Below, piece after piece: positions 12,401 to 24,600 of a DNA stretch of 64,000 nucleotides. Position numbers and translations under genes: made by a program. The DNA comes from Gymnorhina tibicen. Its lineage: Eukaryota > Chordata > Aves > Passeriformes > Artamidae. The notes beneath the pieces are model-generated. The model made no database searches. It saw only the letters and a list, made by a program, of their open reading frames with translations, and was not told where the DNA came from. The stretch covers positions 744,001 through 808,000 of the forward strand of contig VXAZ01018985.1 in assembly GCA_013399875.1 (NCBI GenBank), written 5' to 3'. Position 1 is the first letter of the stretch; each line of letters begins with the position of its first letter.

Positions 12401-15400
12401 TTCTGAGGACAGTACAGCTGCCTGTATCCAGCCTTATGAAGAAGTACAGACATCTGATCTACTAGATCAACAGGATAGTCTTGGAAAGTCTATAAAATGT
12501 CACCAGAGCCGGGAACTACCCAGTATTCCCCCTAACAACCCCATGGAAACTATCATCTCCTCTAGAAATGCAGAAAATGATCAAGGTCTTGGAATGGAAG
12601 GGCCTTATGAAGTCTTGAAAGACAGCTCCTCTCAGGAGAACATAGTTGAAGACTGCTTGTATGAAACTGTGAAGGAAATTAAAGATGTTGGAGCAGTAGT
12701 CAGCATGGAAGGGAACTCTAACAGCAAATTAAAGGCTTCACTGACAGTTTCCGAAGGTCAGAATCAGATTCCCGAGTGCAGAATTGAGTCAGCAGAATAC
12801 GCATCTGTTGACCGAAATAAGAAGAGTCGCCAAAGTGCAAATTCAGACAGTCCTCTTGACAACATACCAGATGTAGAGGATGAGCTTCCCCCTCCAGTAC
12901 CCATGAAACTTCTTGATGAAAATGAGAATGTGCAAGAAAAAGAAGTGGAAGAAGAAGTGACAGAGGGAGCAAGTAAACCAGAAAAGGTAAATACCGCAAA
13001 TATTTGTTCTCATCAAACAGCCAAATAATGATAGAGAACATATGGGTGGGAGAGGGTTTTATTTTTCAGTAAATCAAATATAACAAGAAAAAAACCCCAC
13101 TCAAGTTGAGGCAAGACTGTAAATGGAAATAGGATAATGTGCAGTATAGTCTTTGCATTAGGGGCATATGCTCATTCTGTTGCAGCCTGTATTTTTGATT
13201 GTTGCAGTTATGCACTACCTAAGGCTTTCCCCAAATATTATCCAGGAATTGCACAGGAGGCCTCTACTTCTTTGTTTGATGGTATTGTACTTGTGGAAGC
13301 TAGTACAAGGGGTGTCCAGTATCTTTGTCAGCATCTACATCTCATTCAGAAGCCCTCTCTTCTTTTTTTTCTAATGAAACTTACAAAAAGGAGAGGGGGG
13401 CAACCTTGGTGGATATCCTGACTTTAGATGTGCCTCCTTTGTTGGGCCACCTTGACTTAGCTGTGCAAGTTTTAGGCACCTGCTCAAAGTGACTCACCTT
13501 GTCTTTTGCTGTAGGAGAGAGGGATAGAAAGAGAGAGATTGCAGCTGTACACTTTTATATTTGTCAGATTCTGTGTGTCACAAATAGAGTAAGAAATTTC
13601 TAATTTCCATAGCCAAAAGTTAAGTTTTCTCAGCAGCTTATGCTTCCTCCTTAGGAACGAGTTGTGGTGAATTCCTTGAAAAATAGCATTATGACATTTT
13701 CAACAGTTTATTTTCTCATTTGTCATTTTTTATCAGAAGTCATTTTAAGGATGCTTTAAGATCATAAGAGACTTTTCATAAACTGTGGAGTCTGTGTTTT
13801 CCAGAATATTTAGATATCTTTTAATTAATTGTGAGTGAAAGAACTGTAGGTTTAGCAGATTTTTGGTGTCCGAGTCATCAAATAATAGTAGGTAGGTATT
13901 GATGAAAATTTCAAAAAAATTCTCAGGATGCAATGTGACTTTTTAATGTAAACATTTACCTGAAAATCACAGCAGAGCTGAGGTATTGTTACTTGTTTCT
14001 GGTTGTTCTCCTATTTGAAGAATTTCAGTAATCCAGGAAGAAGGCAGAAGAATCTCTTGTTAAATAAATAACTAACCATGTAACTTGTAAAGCACAACAG
14101 AGTCCAAATGAATAAAATGAAGACTACTCACAATATAAAAATTGTTTAGCTGGACTCTTCAGTGCACATTTTCACAAATAATGAGCTCATTAAGTAAAAC
14201 ATTAAGATGTGATTGTCAACAATAATCCAGCAACACTCCCCCCTCCCACATTCAGACCATAAGTAATTTCTAATTAAACTTTTAGATAAACAGTTTTTTA
14301 AGACAGTGACATTTTTCCTACCAGGTGTGAAAAGCCTTGCAGAAAGTAATTGTATTTGCCAGGCCGCGATACAAAGGAAAAGCCTGTGCTGCTCTGTAAC
14401 TCCCCAGCACACCGTGTATGCAGTGTCAGTAACTGTAAGGAGTGGGAATTGATTAAAATGGTTCAGGTTTTGAAGGATTAATCAAGAGATGACACATGCA
14501 GTCCCCTAAGTGCCAGAAAAAAGGTGTTTGTCTAATTAAAATTTATTCAGAGCTGAAGCCACCCCGAGTTAAATCCTCGGCAGCATCAGATCATTCCCGT
14601 GCTCGCTGCCGGGTACATGCATTATGCATCGAGGCGTGCGCCTGTCCTGTCCTTGAGAGCTACAGCTGCAGCAGAGTTGGAGATGGTAATTGATGGAATA
14701 TATAAATGTCATTATTGTTGGCATTGTGTGGGGAGGTGGTTGTGGGATTGTTTTTCTGTTGCGATGATGATAATTTTTCGCTTTATTTTGCTGCTTCAAG
14801 CAATGCACAGCAATGCCTGGTTTTTTCAGTGTGGAAACCAAAACCAAGATGTTTATGGAAATGTATGTTATATTGATAACTCTTTTAGTTAGACCCCATA
14901 GGTGTTTCTGGTTTTGCTTCCTCTCCTGTGAGTCTACTTAGCTGCTTTGTTTAGCATGACATCTGTATCCCAAACTCTTCAACCTTCTGCCCTGACCCTG
15001 ATGAAGACAGAGGCCGTGTGTAAGTTGTGCAAGTCTCCCTCACTACAATGAGGGCACAAAGGAGGGACAGGCAGGGAGGCCACCTGCGTAACCAAGGCTT
15101 GTACCTGCCACCTGAAAGAATAGACTGTGTCCACGCTGTTTCAGTCTCACCGTCTAAAAGAGTTCAGCCAGGGTGATCCCCAGCCCATGCCAGTTCCTGA
15201 AGCACACAAATCTGGGAGAGAACTAGGTGGACCAAGCCGGAGACCATTCCCCTATATAACAGCATGAAAAGGACAAAGCATCCTTTTAAGAGCCAGGTGT
15301 GCAAGAAATGGGTGAAAATTTACCTAAACTGGTTATTGGCTGTGATTCAGCCAAATCCTTTGGAAGGACTTGGTGAAGAAAGACACCTTTAATAGCATGA

Positions 15401-18400
15401 GCCTGTAAGAGTACAGGCCTCTATCACCTGCAAAAACTTGAGCATAATTCTTCTAATAATACTGCAAAAGCAGAATAGGTTTTCTTTAGTTCTTTCTTTT
15501 ATTTAAAAAGGAAGTATGGATCTCCTTTTTCACCCAGGTCTTTCCAGAGTGAGCACTGGTAGAATGCTCTCTGTGTGTCAGTCTGGCTGCTGCCATCTGA
15601 TTTCAGCCTTGAACAGCCTGAAGATGGGCAAAGCATCTCTTACAAATGCACCAAGAGGAGAATGTTCTTCTTGTTCTGGTGCCCAAGTCAGGAGCAGCTG
15701 AGCCAAAGAGCAAAAAATCAAGTGCTGTTGAGGAACAAAAGGAAAGTGGAAGGCAAATAAGGACACATGTTTGTGTTGCTGCTGTTGAGGTTTCGGCATA
15801 GTTTATAATGTTGCTAGGTACAAAATGTTTAGGAGCAAATGGGACTTTTTTAAGCTTCCAAAATAACAATATCCTCCAAAACTGATGTGTCACAAGCCTC
15901 ACATTTAGAAGAAAGAATGCTCTATCCAGGGGAACAGCACAGGATGGCAAACACCCTGGGGTATTTATCAGTACTTGAGTGGGAAACTGTAGGAGGGGTC
16001 CTGACACATGGTGCTTATAGACACACTGATGACAGAAAGATCACTGAAGAATTTTATGAGCACATGCTTGTTTTAATGTGTGAGGATGAAATTAGTAGCT
16101 TACTCCTCAGCACAAAAAATAATGCTGCAGATAGGAAAGAGTAAACTAAGTTGCTGTAGTGAGGCAGATCTAACACAAGGCCAAAATATATTTGAACTTT
16201 TCTTTTTTTCTTTTTTTTTTTTTTAAGAGTAAACAAACCACGGGTTAAAGAGCACTGTTCTCCAGTCAGTGAGAAAGAAGCGAGGGAGTTTGTCAGTGTG
16301 AGGGAAGCTCTTCGGGAGCAGCAGGCAGAACTTCAGTGTGCTTTGTGCCACACTCTGTCAGAAGTGCCTGGGAACCTGAAGTTTGGTATTTACCAGAAGT
16401 AAAAACAACAAGAAAATGGAAGGAGGAAAGAATCTAACATAATGAGCTTCTGCGGAAAAAAAAGGAAACAAGTTCTTTGTGCCTAGTGGTATTTTATTGA
16501 CTGTGCTAAAAATAGCTCTAGTCCTTCATGTTGGCTTGCACTGGGGGTGGTACGAAGTATTTTAGTTTGAGAAGTTGTGTGAAAGTCCAAAATACAGCCT
16601 TTTACGATGCTGGAAGGGTCCCTCTGAATCACTGTGGAGCAGGAGTGTGGGAAAGCCTTCTAGCCCCAGGGAGGAGGCATCCCACAGCTGCTGTGTAGCA
16701 GCAGGCTCTTTGTTGTTGTAAAGGTCCGATGGCATTTTTCATAAGAGCAAAATGCTTTTCCCCCGAAGTTTCATGACCTGTTTTACACAGAACACTTTAG
16801 ATGCTTGAAATTAGACTTGATACCAAACCAAACCCTCCATCCTTCAGTGACTCTGCTGTGTGACCTGGCTCCAGCTCGGGGTGGGCTGCAGCACGTCTGA
16901 GTGGTTGTGAGGCTGGGCTGCTGAGCACCTCTGCACAGGGGCTGTATTCCAGGGGTGGGGAGGACACAGCTCTCCCGGGCAGCACTTCCAGGATCTACAG
17001 AATGAAGGATAATAATCATCAGGAAGTTGTCAGCTGACTATTGTTAGCCATCTAAAAGCGTATCTGAAAATCCTGTGAAAGGGCAACTGGTGTATCGCAA
17101 CAGCTGAGTTCTGATTGTTCAGAAGCCTCTGCAGACGCTTCATCAGAAGTGTAAAGGCAGGGGGATACAGTGGCGCAGAGTTTGTTTTAACCATTACATT
17201 ATTTTTACCCTTTCCAGGTCAGGACAAGAGCAGGTACATTAAAAAGCTTTACTAACCTCAGGGCTGTTATCTCCAGGAAAGGACTCTGAATAGTGGGGAT
17301 ATTAGTTATGTATAATGGAACCTGAGAGCAAATCACCATAAAATATAATGTATTGATTCTAATGGGAGGGTTTTGTTATAGATTTCACACTGTTGATGGG
17401 TAATGAGCCTTTTATTTTTTCTTTCTTCCTTTTTTACAGAGGCTAAGTTCAGTGTCTTACAAGTCTCGAGAGGAAGATCCATCTCTTACGGAAGATGAGG
17501 TAGGTTTGTTGCATGAAATTCAGTAACTAACTAGAGACCAATTTTTCGGCAGAAATTAGCATAAGCTCTGCATGATTAAGCAAAATCTAAGAAAGGTGAA
17601 ACTTGTGTGAAGGGAAAATGAAAGCCTAAGATTCTCTGCACAGAGTTTCTATTGCCACAATCCTAAAATCAGAAGTACTCTAATATATGGCTGTATCAAG
17701 CCCAGGTTAAAAATGGTGTCAGAAAATAACAGGAGGCCACAATTAGTTGATTGTTAGGGTAATTTCTTGATTTGCATGACAGGACCTTCTCAAGAAGAAT
17801 AACTAGCAGCCTTCTGAAACATATGCTCCACCCTCCCCATGCAAAGTGTTTGGGGCTCTGGGAAGTAAACTGAAGCACAGTAAAAGCACTGGAACATAAA
17901 CTGTTCTTTAAAATGTCTGTTGGTCAGATAAACGGAGGAGAGTTAAACAAAGAGAAAAGTTAAACATAAATGAGGCTGTTTGTGATCATCTCCAGTACAC
18001 CCATGCCATTTATAAATATGTTCTCTGGACATAAAAGTAAACACAAACTTGGCAATGAGCTAAGTGAGCTAATGCCTTCTGCTGGGAGAAGCACTCCCAG
18101 ACATTAATGAAAAAACTGATCTTATGAACAGGGTTCATGTAATCTAATACTGAGAAGTGTTGGAGTATAGATGAGCAGAAAAGCCATTTTTTGTTTGGTG
18201 AGCTGAAATCGGTAAAAAGTAAGAAGTATTGCCATCTCCAATTTGATGTCCCTCTAAAACAAATAAACAAAAACCAACCCGCCCCAAAAACCCCAAACCA
18301 AACAAACAAAAACCAAAAAAATCCCCAACCAACCAAACTCCCCCACCCACCCACACACGCACACAAAAAAAAAAAATCCCAGAATTATCAGAAGTGGTCT

Positions 18401-19917
18401 GGTTCATCTGCATCAGTCTGTTGCCTAATGGTAATGGACATTTTCATGCCAATCTACTCTTTTAATTGGATTGATACAAACCCAGAGTGGCCTTGCATGC
18501 TTGGGAAAGACTTTAAATGTAATAGAAAAGCTGTGTTGCATTGTGATATTGGGTACCAGAGAAGCAGTGCAGGGAATTTCAGCCATCTGTCCTGTGCAAG
18601 GGCTAGTGTCCATTTGGCCTGGGAGAGGGAATCAAGACTGATAACTGTGCTTGGCACCAGCCCAGGTAAGCCCTGAGCAGAAGGACATGTGTGGATGTGG
18701 GCTTCTCCTCACCTTTTCATGAAGGGCCACTTTCATGCCCTTGTTGAAGGGTACCACCTCACCAGAGGGGATTTTTAGAAGTAGGAATAAAACGCTGGCT
18801 CCCTTTCTGGTGTTTACAGCTGAGAGGTTTCAGTCTCCAGGCTGAAGTTCCGATACTCAGTGCCTGAGAAGCAGCTCTTCTTTGGAGGCAGAGTGTGGTC
18901 AGCAGAGACCACCTTGCATATCAGTATTGGCACTATTTGCTGTTTTCTGGCATGAATAATTTACCTACAGATTTTTAATGTCTTCACATGTGTTGGTGCC
19001 TATTTAGTCCTGCTTATAAAAACAATTAACTAGTCTTCTATTGCGGTGTTTCTAAAAGCAGAAAAGTAGCCACTACCATTAAAAATAGTAACAATAATAA
19101 TTTTTAAAGCTGTAAGGATCAGACACCATCCTTCTCCTACCTTACAGCAGTTCAACCTGATCCTCCCTTTGATGCCTCTCTCCCTACTGAGTCCAAATTG
19201 ACTCCAGGACCATAGCAAAACTTGCAAGAGCTCCTGCTCACAAAGCCATTCCCTTTTGCCCAGGTCTAATTTTCTCACCAGGGGTTTATATTCAAGGAAG
19301 TTTAACATTTATAAACTTACTTTATAAAGCATTCTTTTTTTGAAAGAAAATAGATTTATAAATGCATGCCAGAAAAGGAAGGATTTGTAAGAAATAATTT
19401 TTATATTTTTTCAAGGAAAAAAACATATCCTTTTAGAAAGTATATGTTTTTATCAGAAAATCCTGTCTTTTCTTAAGTAACCAACATCCTTGTAGTACAA
19501 GGGTACAGACTGGTGCACAAGCTTCATGCCATGCTTGGATACTCAGCAGGTGTCTCCTTTTCCTAGATCTCAGCCATGTACTCATCGGTGAGTAAGCCAG
19601 GACAAGCCATCAAGGCGCTGGATTCTCCTTACACGTGTATTCAAGAAATTGCATCTCAGAGGTCCCCGTCTATTTGCAGTGGCCTCTATGCAAGTGTGAA
19701 GGACTTTGAAAACACCCTAAATTCTACCACTGTGCCTCAGTCAGCAGACAGACCAAACGGGGAGCTGGAGCCGGACTATGAAGCTATCCAGTCAGTGAGC
19801 CAGGAGGAAGACAGGACCTTGTCCGTGCCTAACACAAACCACACTGCTCTTTCAGGAGAGAATGACTATGAGAGCATAGGGGACTTGCAGCACCACAGGG
19901 AATTCACCAGACTTTAA
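6277..19917 (+). CDS. PAG1: PAG1/Cbp, raft transmembrane adaptor (six coding exons, 424 aa)
   Basis: Joined exons 6277-6401, 9069-9120, 9638-9734, 12397-12986, 17440-17499 and 19567-19917 total 1275 nt and encode 424 residues; I recall human PAG1 as 432. Seen in the sequence: a 15-residue outer segment, a hydrophobic helix at about 15-36, and CSSC at 37-40, the expected palmitoylation and raft-targeting motif. The long acidic tail has tyrosines at 105, 162, 180, 226, 313, 330, 349, 379 and 409. Tyr313 in [10 protein letters not shown] matches the human Tyr317 Csk-SH2 docking site. LPPPVP at 255-260 is a Fyn SH3-type site, and the C-terminal TRL matches the NHERF1/EBP50 PDZ ligand. Known role of the family: when phosphorylated by Src-family kinases it brings Csk to rafts and restrains antigen-receptor signalling. 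The start has a strong context (A at -3, G at +4) and an in-frame stop upstream at 6235. No frameshift or lost key residue is seen, so the gene appears intact. Confidence 0.97.
7588..7637 (+). mobile_element. CR1 LINE 3' tail remnant
   Basis: The order atcatctttaaggcc, then ttccaacccaaat, then gattctataattctgtg matches the CR1 3' terminus in sense orientation, including two degenerate ATTCTATG octamers. Only about 50 bp is recognisable. Confidence 0.75.
8493..8769 (-). mobile_element. CR1 LINE fragment, 3' end
   Basis: It begins catagaatcatagaactg, followed by cctgggttggaagggac and the characteristic gttgctcagagctccatcc text. It is minus-strand and 5'-truncated near 8769. It closely resembles the 2343-2677 copy, suggesting the same CR1 subfamily. 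Confidence 0.92.
9069..9120 (+). CDS. PAG1: PAG1 coding exon 2 (residues 42-59)
   Basis: The acceptor is ...ttcattaag and the donor gtaagt. The 52-nt exon completes a Gly codon and then encodes the basic stretch EKKAKNQ just inside the membrane, followed by GDHENLMNV, which matches human PAG1. It ends in phase 0. The basic residues beside the membrane fit the positive-inside rule for this topology. Confidence 0.95.
9121..9637 (+). other. PAG1 intron after coding exon 2
   Basis: Donor gtaagt at 9121 and acceptor gcag ending 9637; 517 bp, phase 0. Nothing else is recognised. Open frames crossing its 3' end are out of frame with PAG1. Confidence 0.92.
9638..9734 (+). CDS. PAG1: PAG1 coding exon 3 (residues 60-91, plus 1 nt)
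   Basis: The acceptor is tttgtgttgcag and the donor gtgagt. The exon encodes [17 protein letters not shown] and then [11 protein letters not shown], clearly matching the human segment with scattered substitutions. It is a Ser/Thr-rich cytoplasmic linker with no tyrosine. It leaves phase 1, which joins correctly to TT at the start of the next exon. Confidence 0.95.
9735..12396 (+). other. PAG1 intron after coding exon 3
   Basis: Donor gtgagt at 9735 and acceptor ttttag ending 12396; 2662 bp, phase 1. No repeat or RNA gene is recognised, and the sequence appears unique. Confidence 0.92.
12397..12986 (+). CDS. PAG1: PAG1 coding exon 4, main tyrosine-rich exon (residues 92-288)
   Basis: This 590-nt exon has acceptor ttttttttag and donor gtaaat. 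It carries the tyrosine motifs PYEEVQ (Y105), GPYEVLKD (Y162), CLYETVKE (Y180) and AEYASVDR (Y226). It also carries the HQSRELP segment near residue 127 and the proline-rich [10 protein letters not shown] at 255-264, the counterpart of the Fyn SH3-binding stretch. The end is strongly acidic ([10 protein letters not shown]). The Y162-Y180 region is nearly invariant with human, while residues about 189-222 are divergent and look like a flexible linker. Exit phase is 0. Confidence 0.97.
12987..17439 (+). other. PAG1 intron after coding exon 4
   Basis: Donor gtaaat at 12987 and acceptor ttttttacag ending 17439; 4453 bp, phase 0. It contains a small CpG-enriched island-like patch (about 14565-14650) and a T-rich run near 16200-16225. 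No CR1 and no coding exon is seen. Confidence 0.92.
14565..14650. promoter_or_regulatory. CpG-dense intronic patch with ATGCAT repeat, possible enhancer
   Basis: About eight CpGs lie within roughly 90 bp in otherwise CpG-poor intron DNA. They flank the 13-bp palindrome ATGCATTATGCAT (14617-14629), which resembles an octamer or POU-type site. CpG retention suggests constraint or an unmethylated element. This is inference only. Confidence 0.25.
17440..17499 (+). CDS. PAG1: PAG1 coding exon 5 (residues 289-308)
   Basis: This 60-nt exon follows a long pyrimidine tract ending in ttttttacag and precedes the donor gtaggt. It encodes [20 protein letters not shown], close to the human [20 protein letters not shown]. 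Both boundaries are phase 0, so skipping it would keep the frame and remove 20 residues just before the Csk-binding Tyr313. Confidence 0.95.
17500..19566 (+). other. PAG1 intron after coding exon 5
   Basis: Donor gtaggt at 17500 and acceptor cctag ending 19566; 2067 bp, phase 0. It includes an A/C-rich low-complexity tract at 18256-18380. Nothing else is recognised. Confidence 0.92.
18256..18380. repeat. A/C-rich low-complexity tract
   Basis: Imperfect repeats of AAAC, CCAA and CCCAC units end in an ACAC run and a 12-A run. The tract keeps open frames on both strands. It is low-complexity DNA, not coding. Confidence 0.8.
19567..19917 (+). CDS. PAG1: PAG1 last coding exon with Csk-docking Tyr313 (residues 309-424)
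   Basis: The acceptor is ccttttcctag and the stop TAA lies at 19915-19917. The exon holds [10 protein letters not shown] (Y313, the Csk SH2 site by homology), YTCIQE (Y330), [10 protein letters not shown] (Y349), PDYEAIQS (Y379), NDYESIGDL (Y409) and the C-terminal TRL PDZ ligand. The segment just after the Csk site (residues about 320-330) is shorter than I recall for human, which may account for much of the 8-residue length difference. Confidence 0.97.
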   Translation: MSAMYSSVSKPGQAIKALDSPYTCIQEIASQRSPSICSGLYASVKDFENTLNSTTVPQSADRPNGELEPDYEAIQSVSQEEDRTLSVPNTNHTALSGENDYESIGDLQHHREFTRL

Positions 19918-21597
19918 CTACTCTGGCGGCGGATTTCCCCACTGTTATTTTCAAAGGAGAAGTGAAACATGGAGAGGGAAATGCTTTTCCTTTTGAGGAA
20001 CAAAGCTAAGTGTAGAACACAAGTTGTGAAGAAGCAATGTACACTTCAGCCAGAGTGTGATACCTGCTGATTTTTCTGGGTGGTGGATCAAGGCTCATGG
20101 GAAAGGGTACGTCAGGTCAGAAAGGTGACCAGGACAACGTAAAGGTTTCTTTATTATTATTATTAGCTCCAAGGCAAACGTAATTTGGGAAGGAGTGCCA
20201 TGCTTGTCGTCCTGATAGGATTACGTACCAAAAAAGACTTCCTTCACACAAAACTAGCTTCTCATTTTAAGAGATTATTTTATGTCATTTTCTTCAAAGT
20301 GTTTTTCAAGCATAATTTTTCATTCAAGTTTTGGCATCCGCAATGTCGAGCAAACCACGGATAACTGTACCTCAACTCAGACTTACTTTGCAGGGCTGGG
20401 GAAGATGCACTCACTTCTGTGTCCTTTGGGGAGCTCTGTCCACATTCACTGCAACTAAAGTGCAAACAACATTAGTTCACAAGGGACTGACTCCAAATGT
20501 ACTTGAATTAATTCTGCTGGCTTTTTCTTTTTTCTTTTCTTTTCTTTTTAATGTCAAGGGCTGTAGAATGTGACTTGCAGTATTTGAGATGTGTACTGGT
20601 ATTTGTAGGGGTTTTGTTTGATTATTTGTGAAATATCCCTTTAAAATGGCAATGGTCACCCTTAACGTTCTTGCACTGTTTCCCTCAAATGGACATAAAC
20701 ACCTACACATACACACCCCAGACCATTGTCATGTTGCAAAAAGTTGTGCAAATGAATGTATTGGCATAATGTGTAGTCTAACCTTAGTAGTGTTGAGTAA
20801 TTTCTTTGCAGAATTTTGCCCTTTTTAAATATTTTAATACATTTGTCTAGTTTCTTATATAGGAAAAATTATGTACTGTGTTGAGTGGATAGTATTTTTA
20901 TTTTTTACAACATATTTTTCATCTTCAGAGTTTTTGTAGATTAACTTACTGGGGTTTGTAACAGGAGGAATCCCATTCTTTATTTGGGCTTTATTTGGTT
21001 TCTTTTAAAATTTTTTTTTCCTATTGTAAAAGTAGATAAATGAAAATTGCTTTGGGGTTGTTTTGTGGACTTTTTCTGTCTCCTTGAGCAGGGATATGGA
21101 ACATGCATTGCTGTTTTTAAGCTAAGATCATGGAGTCTATGTAAAAGAACACTGCCAAAGGGCAAAAAAGAGGGAAAAGAGACAGTGGGATTTAGTCAGG
21201 CATAGCTACTGGTCCTCCTTGTTCTTCTGCTAAAAGGAGCAGGAGGGCAACCAAGACCTTCTTGGGCCTCTGACAAGCAGTTTGAAAGCCACTGGCTTTT
21301 CAAAAATGCCGAGTTACTCCGTTACTGTGAAAAACAAAGTACAGTGCTTGGATGAAATAAGCAGGTACTGGATTGGTACGTTTTTTCTTCAAGAATAGTA
21401 CAATAAATAGTACAATGGTACAAGAATAGTCCAGCAGTAGAGAACTGGCGTTGTGGGACATGCATGTGCACATATCCCCATGTATATAAGCATACACTTG
21501 TAATTTGGACACAAGTACAAGTTATAGTCCAAGCTTGGCAACATTCACATACGTAATATCTGGCATGTGCTTGAAGAGCAGTTTATTTTTAATTCAA

Positions 21598-21603
21598 AAT
21601 AAA
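21598..21603 (+). terminator. Candidate proximal PAG1 poly(A) signal
   Basis: AATAAA lies about 1.7 kb after the stop codon. It could support a short 3'UTR form. The downstream GT-rich element is less clear than at 29 kb. Confidence 0.25.
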
Positions 21604-24600
21604 CAGTACATAAACTGAGGCTGGCTTATTCTGTAGTAAACAAAACAGCTTTCAGGTTTACTTTCAGCTCAGTTGGTGCTGGGTTTTGATATACCAGCTT
21701 GAGCCCTTCTCGGATCCTTGGTCAGTGCTCAATATGACTTGGTAGTATAAAGAGCAAACATAAATCTGGTTACACACATTTATTAGAAATAGCTTCATAA
21801 CTGAAAGAAGTGTGCTGATTTACAGGCTTTGCCTGTAAGTAGTAGAGCTCTGAGGAGCAGTGCAAGTGCGCAGGCAGCCTCTGCCCACGGGGTGGTTCAA
21901 ACTTCATGGATCCTGACCTTGTGCAACAGTGCAGCACACTTGGTCTTTGACTCTCTTCCTTGGAGGAGAAGCAGTTCAGAGCAGTCTACATCCATCCTGT
22001 TGTTGACCATGCTGCCATGTTTTGACAGCTGCAGCAAACCCTTTGCTTCCACTTCAGTGCTTTTTAAGGATGACTTTGGTTTTGCTTTCTGGAGTTTCTC
22101 CCTTTATAAAAGTTTTCATTCTGTTTCCTTAAATGTGAATTCTTGAAGTTCACCTCTGACTGTTCTCTCCTTCTACTTCACCCTGTTTAAGGCCAAAGAT
22201 AAGATGCACCATGTTTCAGAAGATCTGTTGTGCTAAGTCTGGAGAATTTCTTTAGTCTTTAACTGTGTTTGCTGTCTGTTCCTTCCTCAGGGGTACCAGT
22301 TTATATATGTAGTCCTCAGTCTGACTCCTGCAGCTTAGTGGCAGGCATACCTCAACTCCTGAAATTCCCAAATACATCTCAAGATGAAGTTATCCCTTTA
22401 CATGGATGAGTGCTTTTGGAGAAACAGCAGGAACATGAGGTTTGCCATGTTCACTAGATTCAATTTCAAGACCAATTCAAAGATAGAGATAATGTCAGTT
22501 GATAGCAAAGAACAGCACTGAACTCTTGATTGTAAAATTTTAAGGTGCAGAAGAAGAAAAGCAAACATCACTCTAGAAGTGCCTCCATTGAGACCAGCAG
22601 GTCAAAGGATGGTGGAGGACTGTCCAGTCATTCTGTTGTCTTTCACAGCCAGATCAAGAACATTGGTTTGTAGGAAGGGACACAAGTCCTTCTGTCCTTT
22701 CTTTCCTCTATTCTGACAACTGCTCCTGAGACTCCCCAGACTCCCCTTTTTCCACAGTGAAAGAACAATTTTCCTCCCTCTCTCTTCTTTCTTTGGTTTC
22801 TGTTTTTAACCTGTCTCATACAGCCTTGCACTGGGAGCTGGTACTATGTCTGCAGTCCTGTGGCAGTGGCACATTCCTTCCTGTTTAAATATCTCTCAGG
22901 CTGGTCACAACCTTTTAATGGTCCATCAGACCTCAGTCTCATGGAGAAGCAGTTCACATTTTGGATTTCTGCTTTTGGGACGTGTACCTGCCCCCAGCCT
23001 TGAGACCCACACACACTGGACTTAAGAGCTGCAAAAAAGAATTAGTCTCCTGAACAAGGATGTACAGGGAATTCCATAACTCCCCTGCAATCTCCATTAT
23101 GTAGTCTAATGCTAAAGGAAAATGCTTTAGAATTCAGTCCGAGGTTGTTAAGTGAATATTTACATTTCTTGACAAAGAATCAAGCTTCTGGTTTAGTTCC
23201 CTCTTCCCAGAAGTAAGATCTGTTCCTTTATGGCTCTTGTCAATGCTTCCTTTTCATTAATATAGTCGATAGAAAGATATTTCCAGCAGTAATCCCCAAA
23301 GAGATTAATCTGACTGTAAAGAAAAGGGAGGCTCTTCTACTTGTCTCTTTACTGCTCTTTTTAACTCTTTCAGCATATCCCTAAATAAAATGTCAACATC
23401 CAAAATGAAGTATTTGTTACCTGGCGATGTTTTCTGGGGAAGCTTTACAGTCTATTTCTTTGCCTCCTTTTTTTAGCAAAACCGTATAATAAGATCTCAC
23501 ATCAAATTGCCACAGTAAGGCCAAGAGAAGCTGTAATGTGTATGTAACTGCACTAGTGAAAACGTCTTTTTGATTTCCCTCCAGGAACTGGCAGAAAATA
23601 GGAAATGCAGTTCAGACACCTTTTCCATGAATTTGTTTCCCATGAGAGTTGTTCTTACCACATACCTAAACCAGTGCTAATCCAATATGTAAACCAGTCA
23701 TCCTTTTCTACCATGAGTGTAGAATAACTTTCTCAGTCAGAGAGAGAAATAAATTCTTTGCAGATACCTGTAGCACAGGCATGTACCTAATTACCACAGT
23801 TAGATCAGTTATAGTGCCTTTTCTACGAAGTAGCTAGTAATTCCATACTCTTTTCCATACTGTATGTGTTTAACTCAAAAGTACAAAGGGACAACCCCAA
23901 CATTTACTTGTCCCAAGTTAGAAACATCTTTATAGAGACACATTTAATGTATTGGACCTCAGTTAGCCCTACAATAGCAATAGTCATTCACAAACATCCA
24001 CTAAAAAGCCCAGTAATGTAGCTATGATGACTAAACTTTGCAATAAGAATTATCAGTCTTCTTTTGAAGAGCGTAGGTTTTACAATAGTGAGCAATCGGG
24101 GAGGTGGTGTTCATGTCAACTGTGAACAATTAGTTGCTTCAGTCTTTCTATTAATATAAATTGCAGGCTTGCTTACATGTAGCAGGATCCATGGAGTGAG
24201 AGATGAGTAGGTGTGGGGATTCGTATTCATGAGTAACCCAGAGTTGGGCCGTCCCCATAGTTTCAACTGGCTGATGACCAGCTGCCTTGTTCTCCAAGCC
24301 TTCATCGATCGTGCCTTCAAGGAATCCATCCTGCAGGGATGCTTCTGAGCTGCATGCTTCTCCATGGCTCCCTGAACAGCTCCTGTCTGCTGTTTTGAAC
24401 ACAATTCCGTATACGCGGTGCTCTCTTTCAGTGGTGCTTTTATGAGATGCTGGATAAATGGTTTGCATGTGCTTTCTGAAAGCTGAGGTGTAAAGCTGTG
24501 ACACAGAGTGCTCTCTCTGGTGCTGTCTGCTTCCCAGAACGTAGCGTTAACTGTGCTGCTCTTGACTACAAAAGCTGACAGTGCTGCCCTGTCTCTTGTT

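Noticed and set aside
12718..13041. 107-codon minus-strand frame
   Set aside because: It is antisense to PAG1 exon 4 and has no family match.
18010..18676. Open frames on both strands around 18.2-18.4 kb
   Set aside because: They are driven by the A/C-rich tract, giving Lys/Pro/Asn on one strand and Gly/Phe/Trp on the other.
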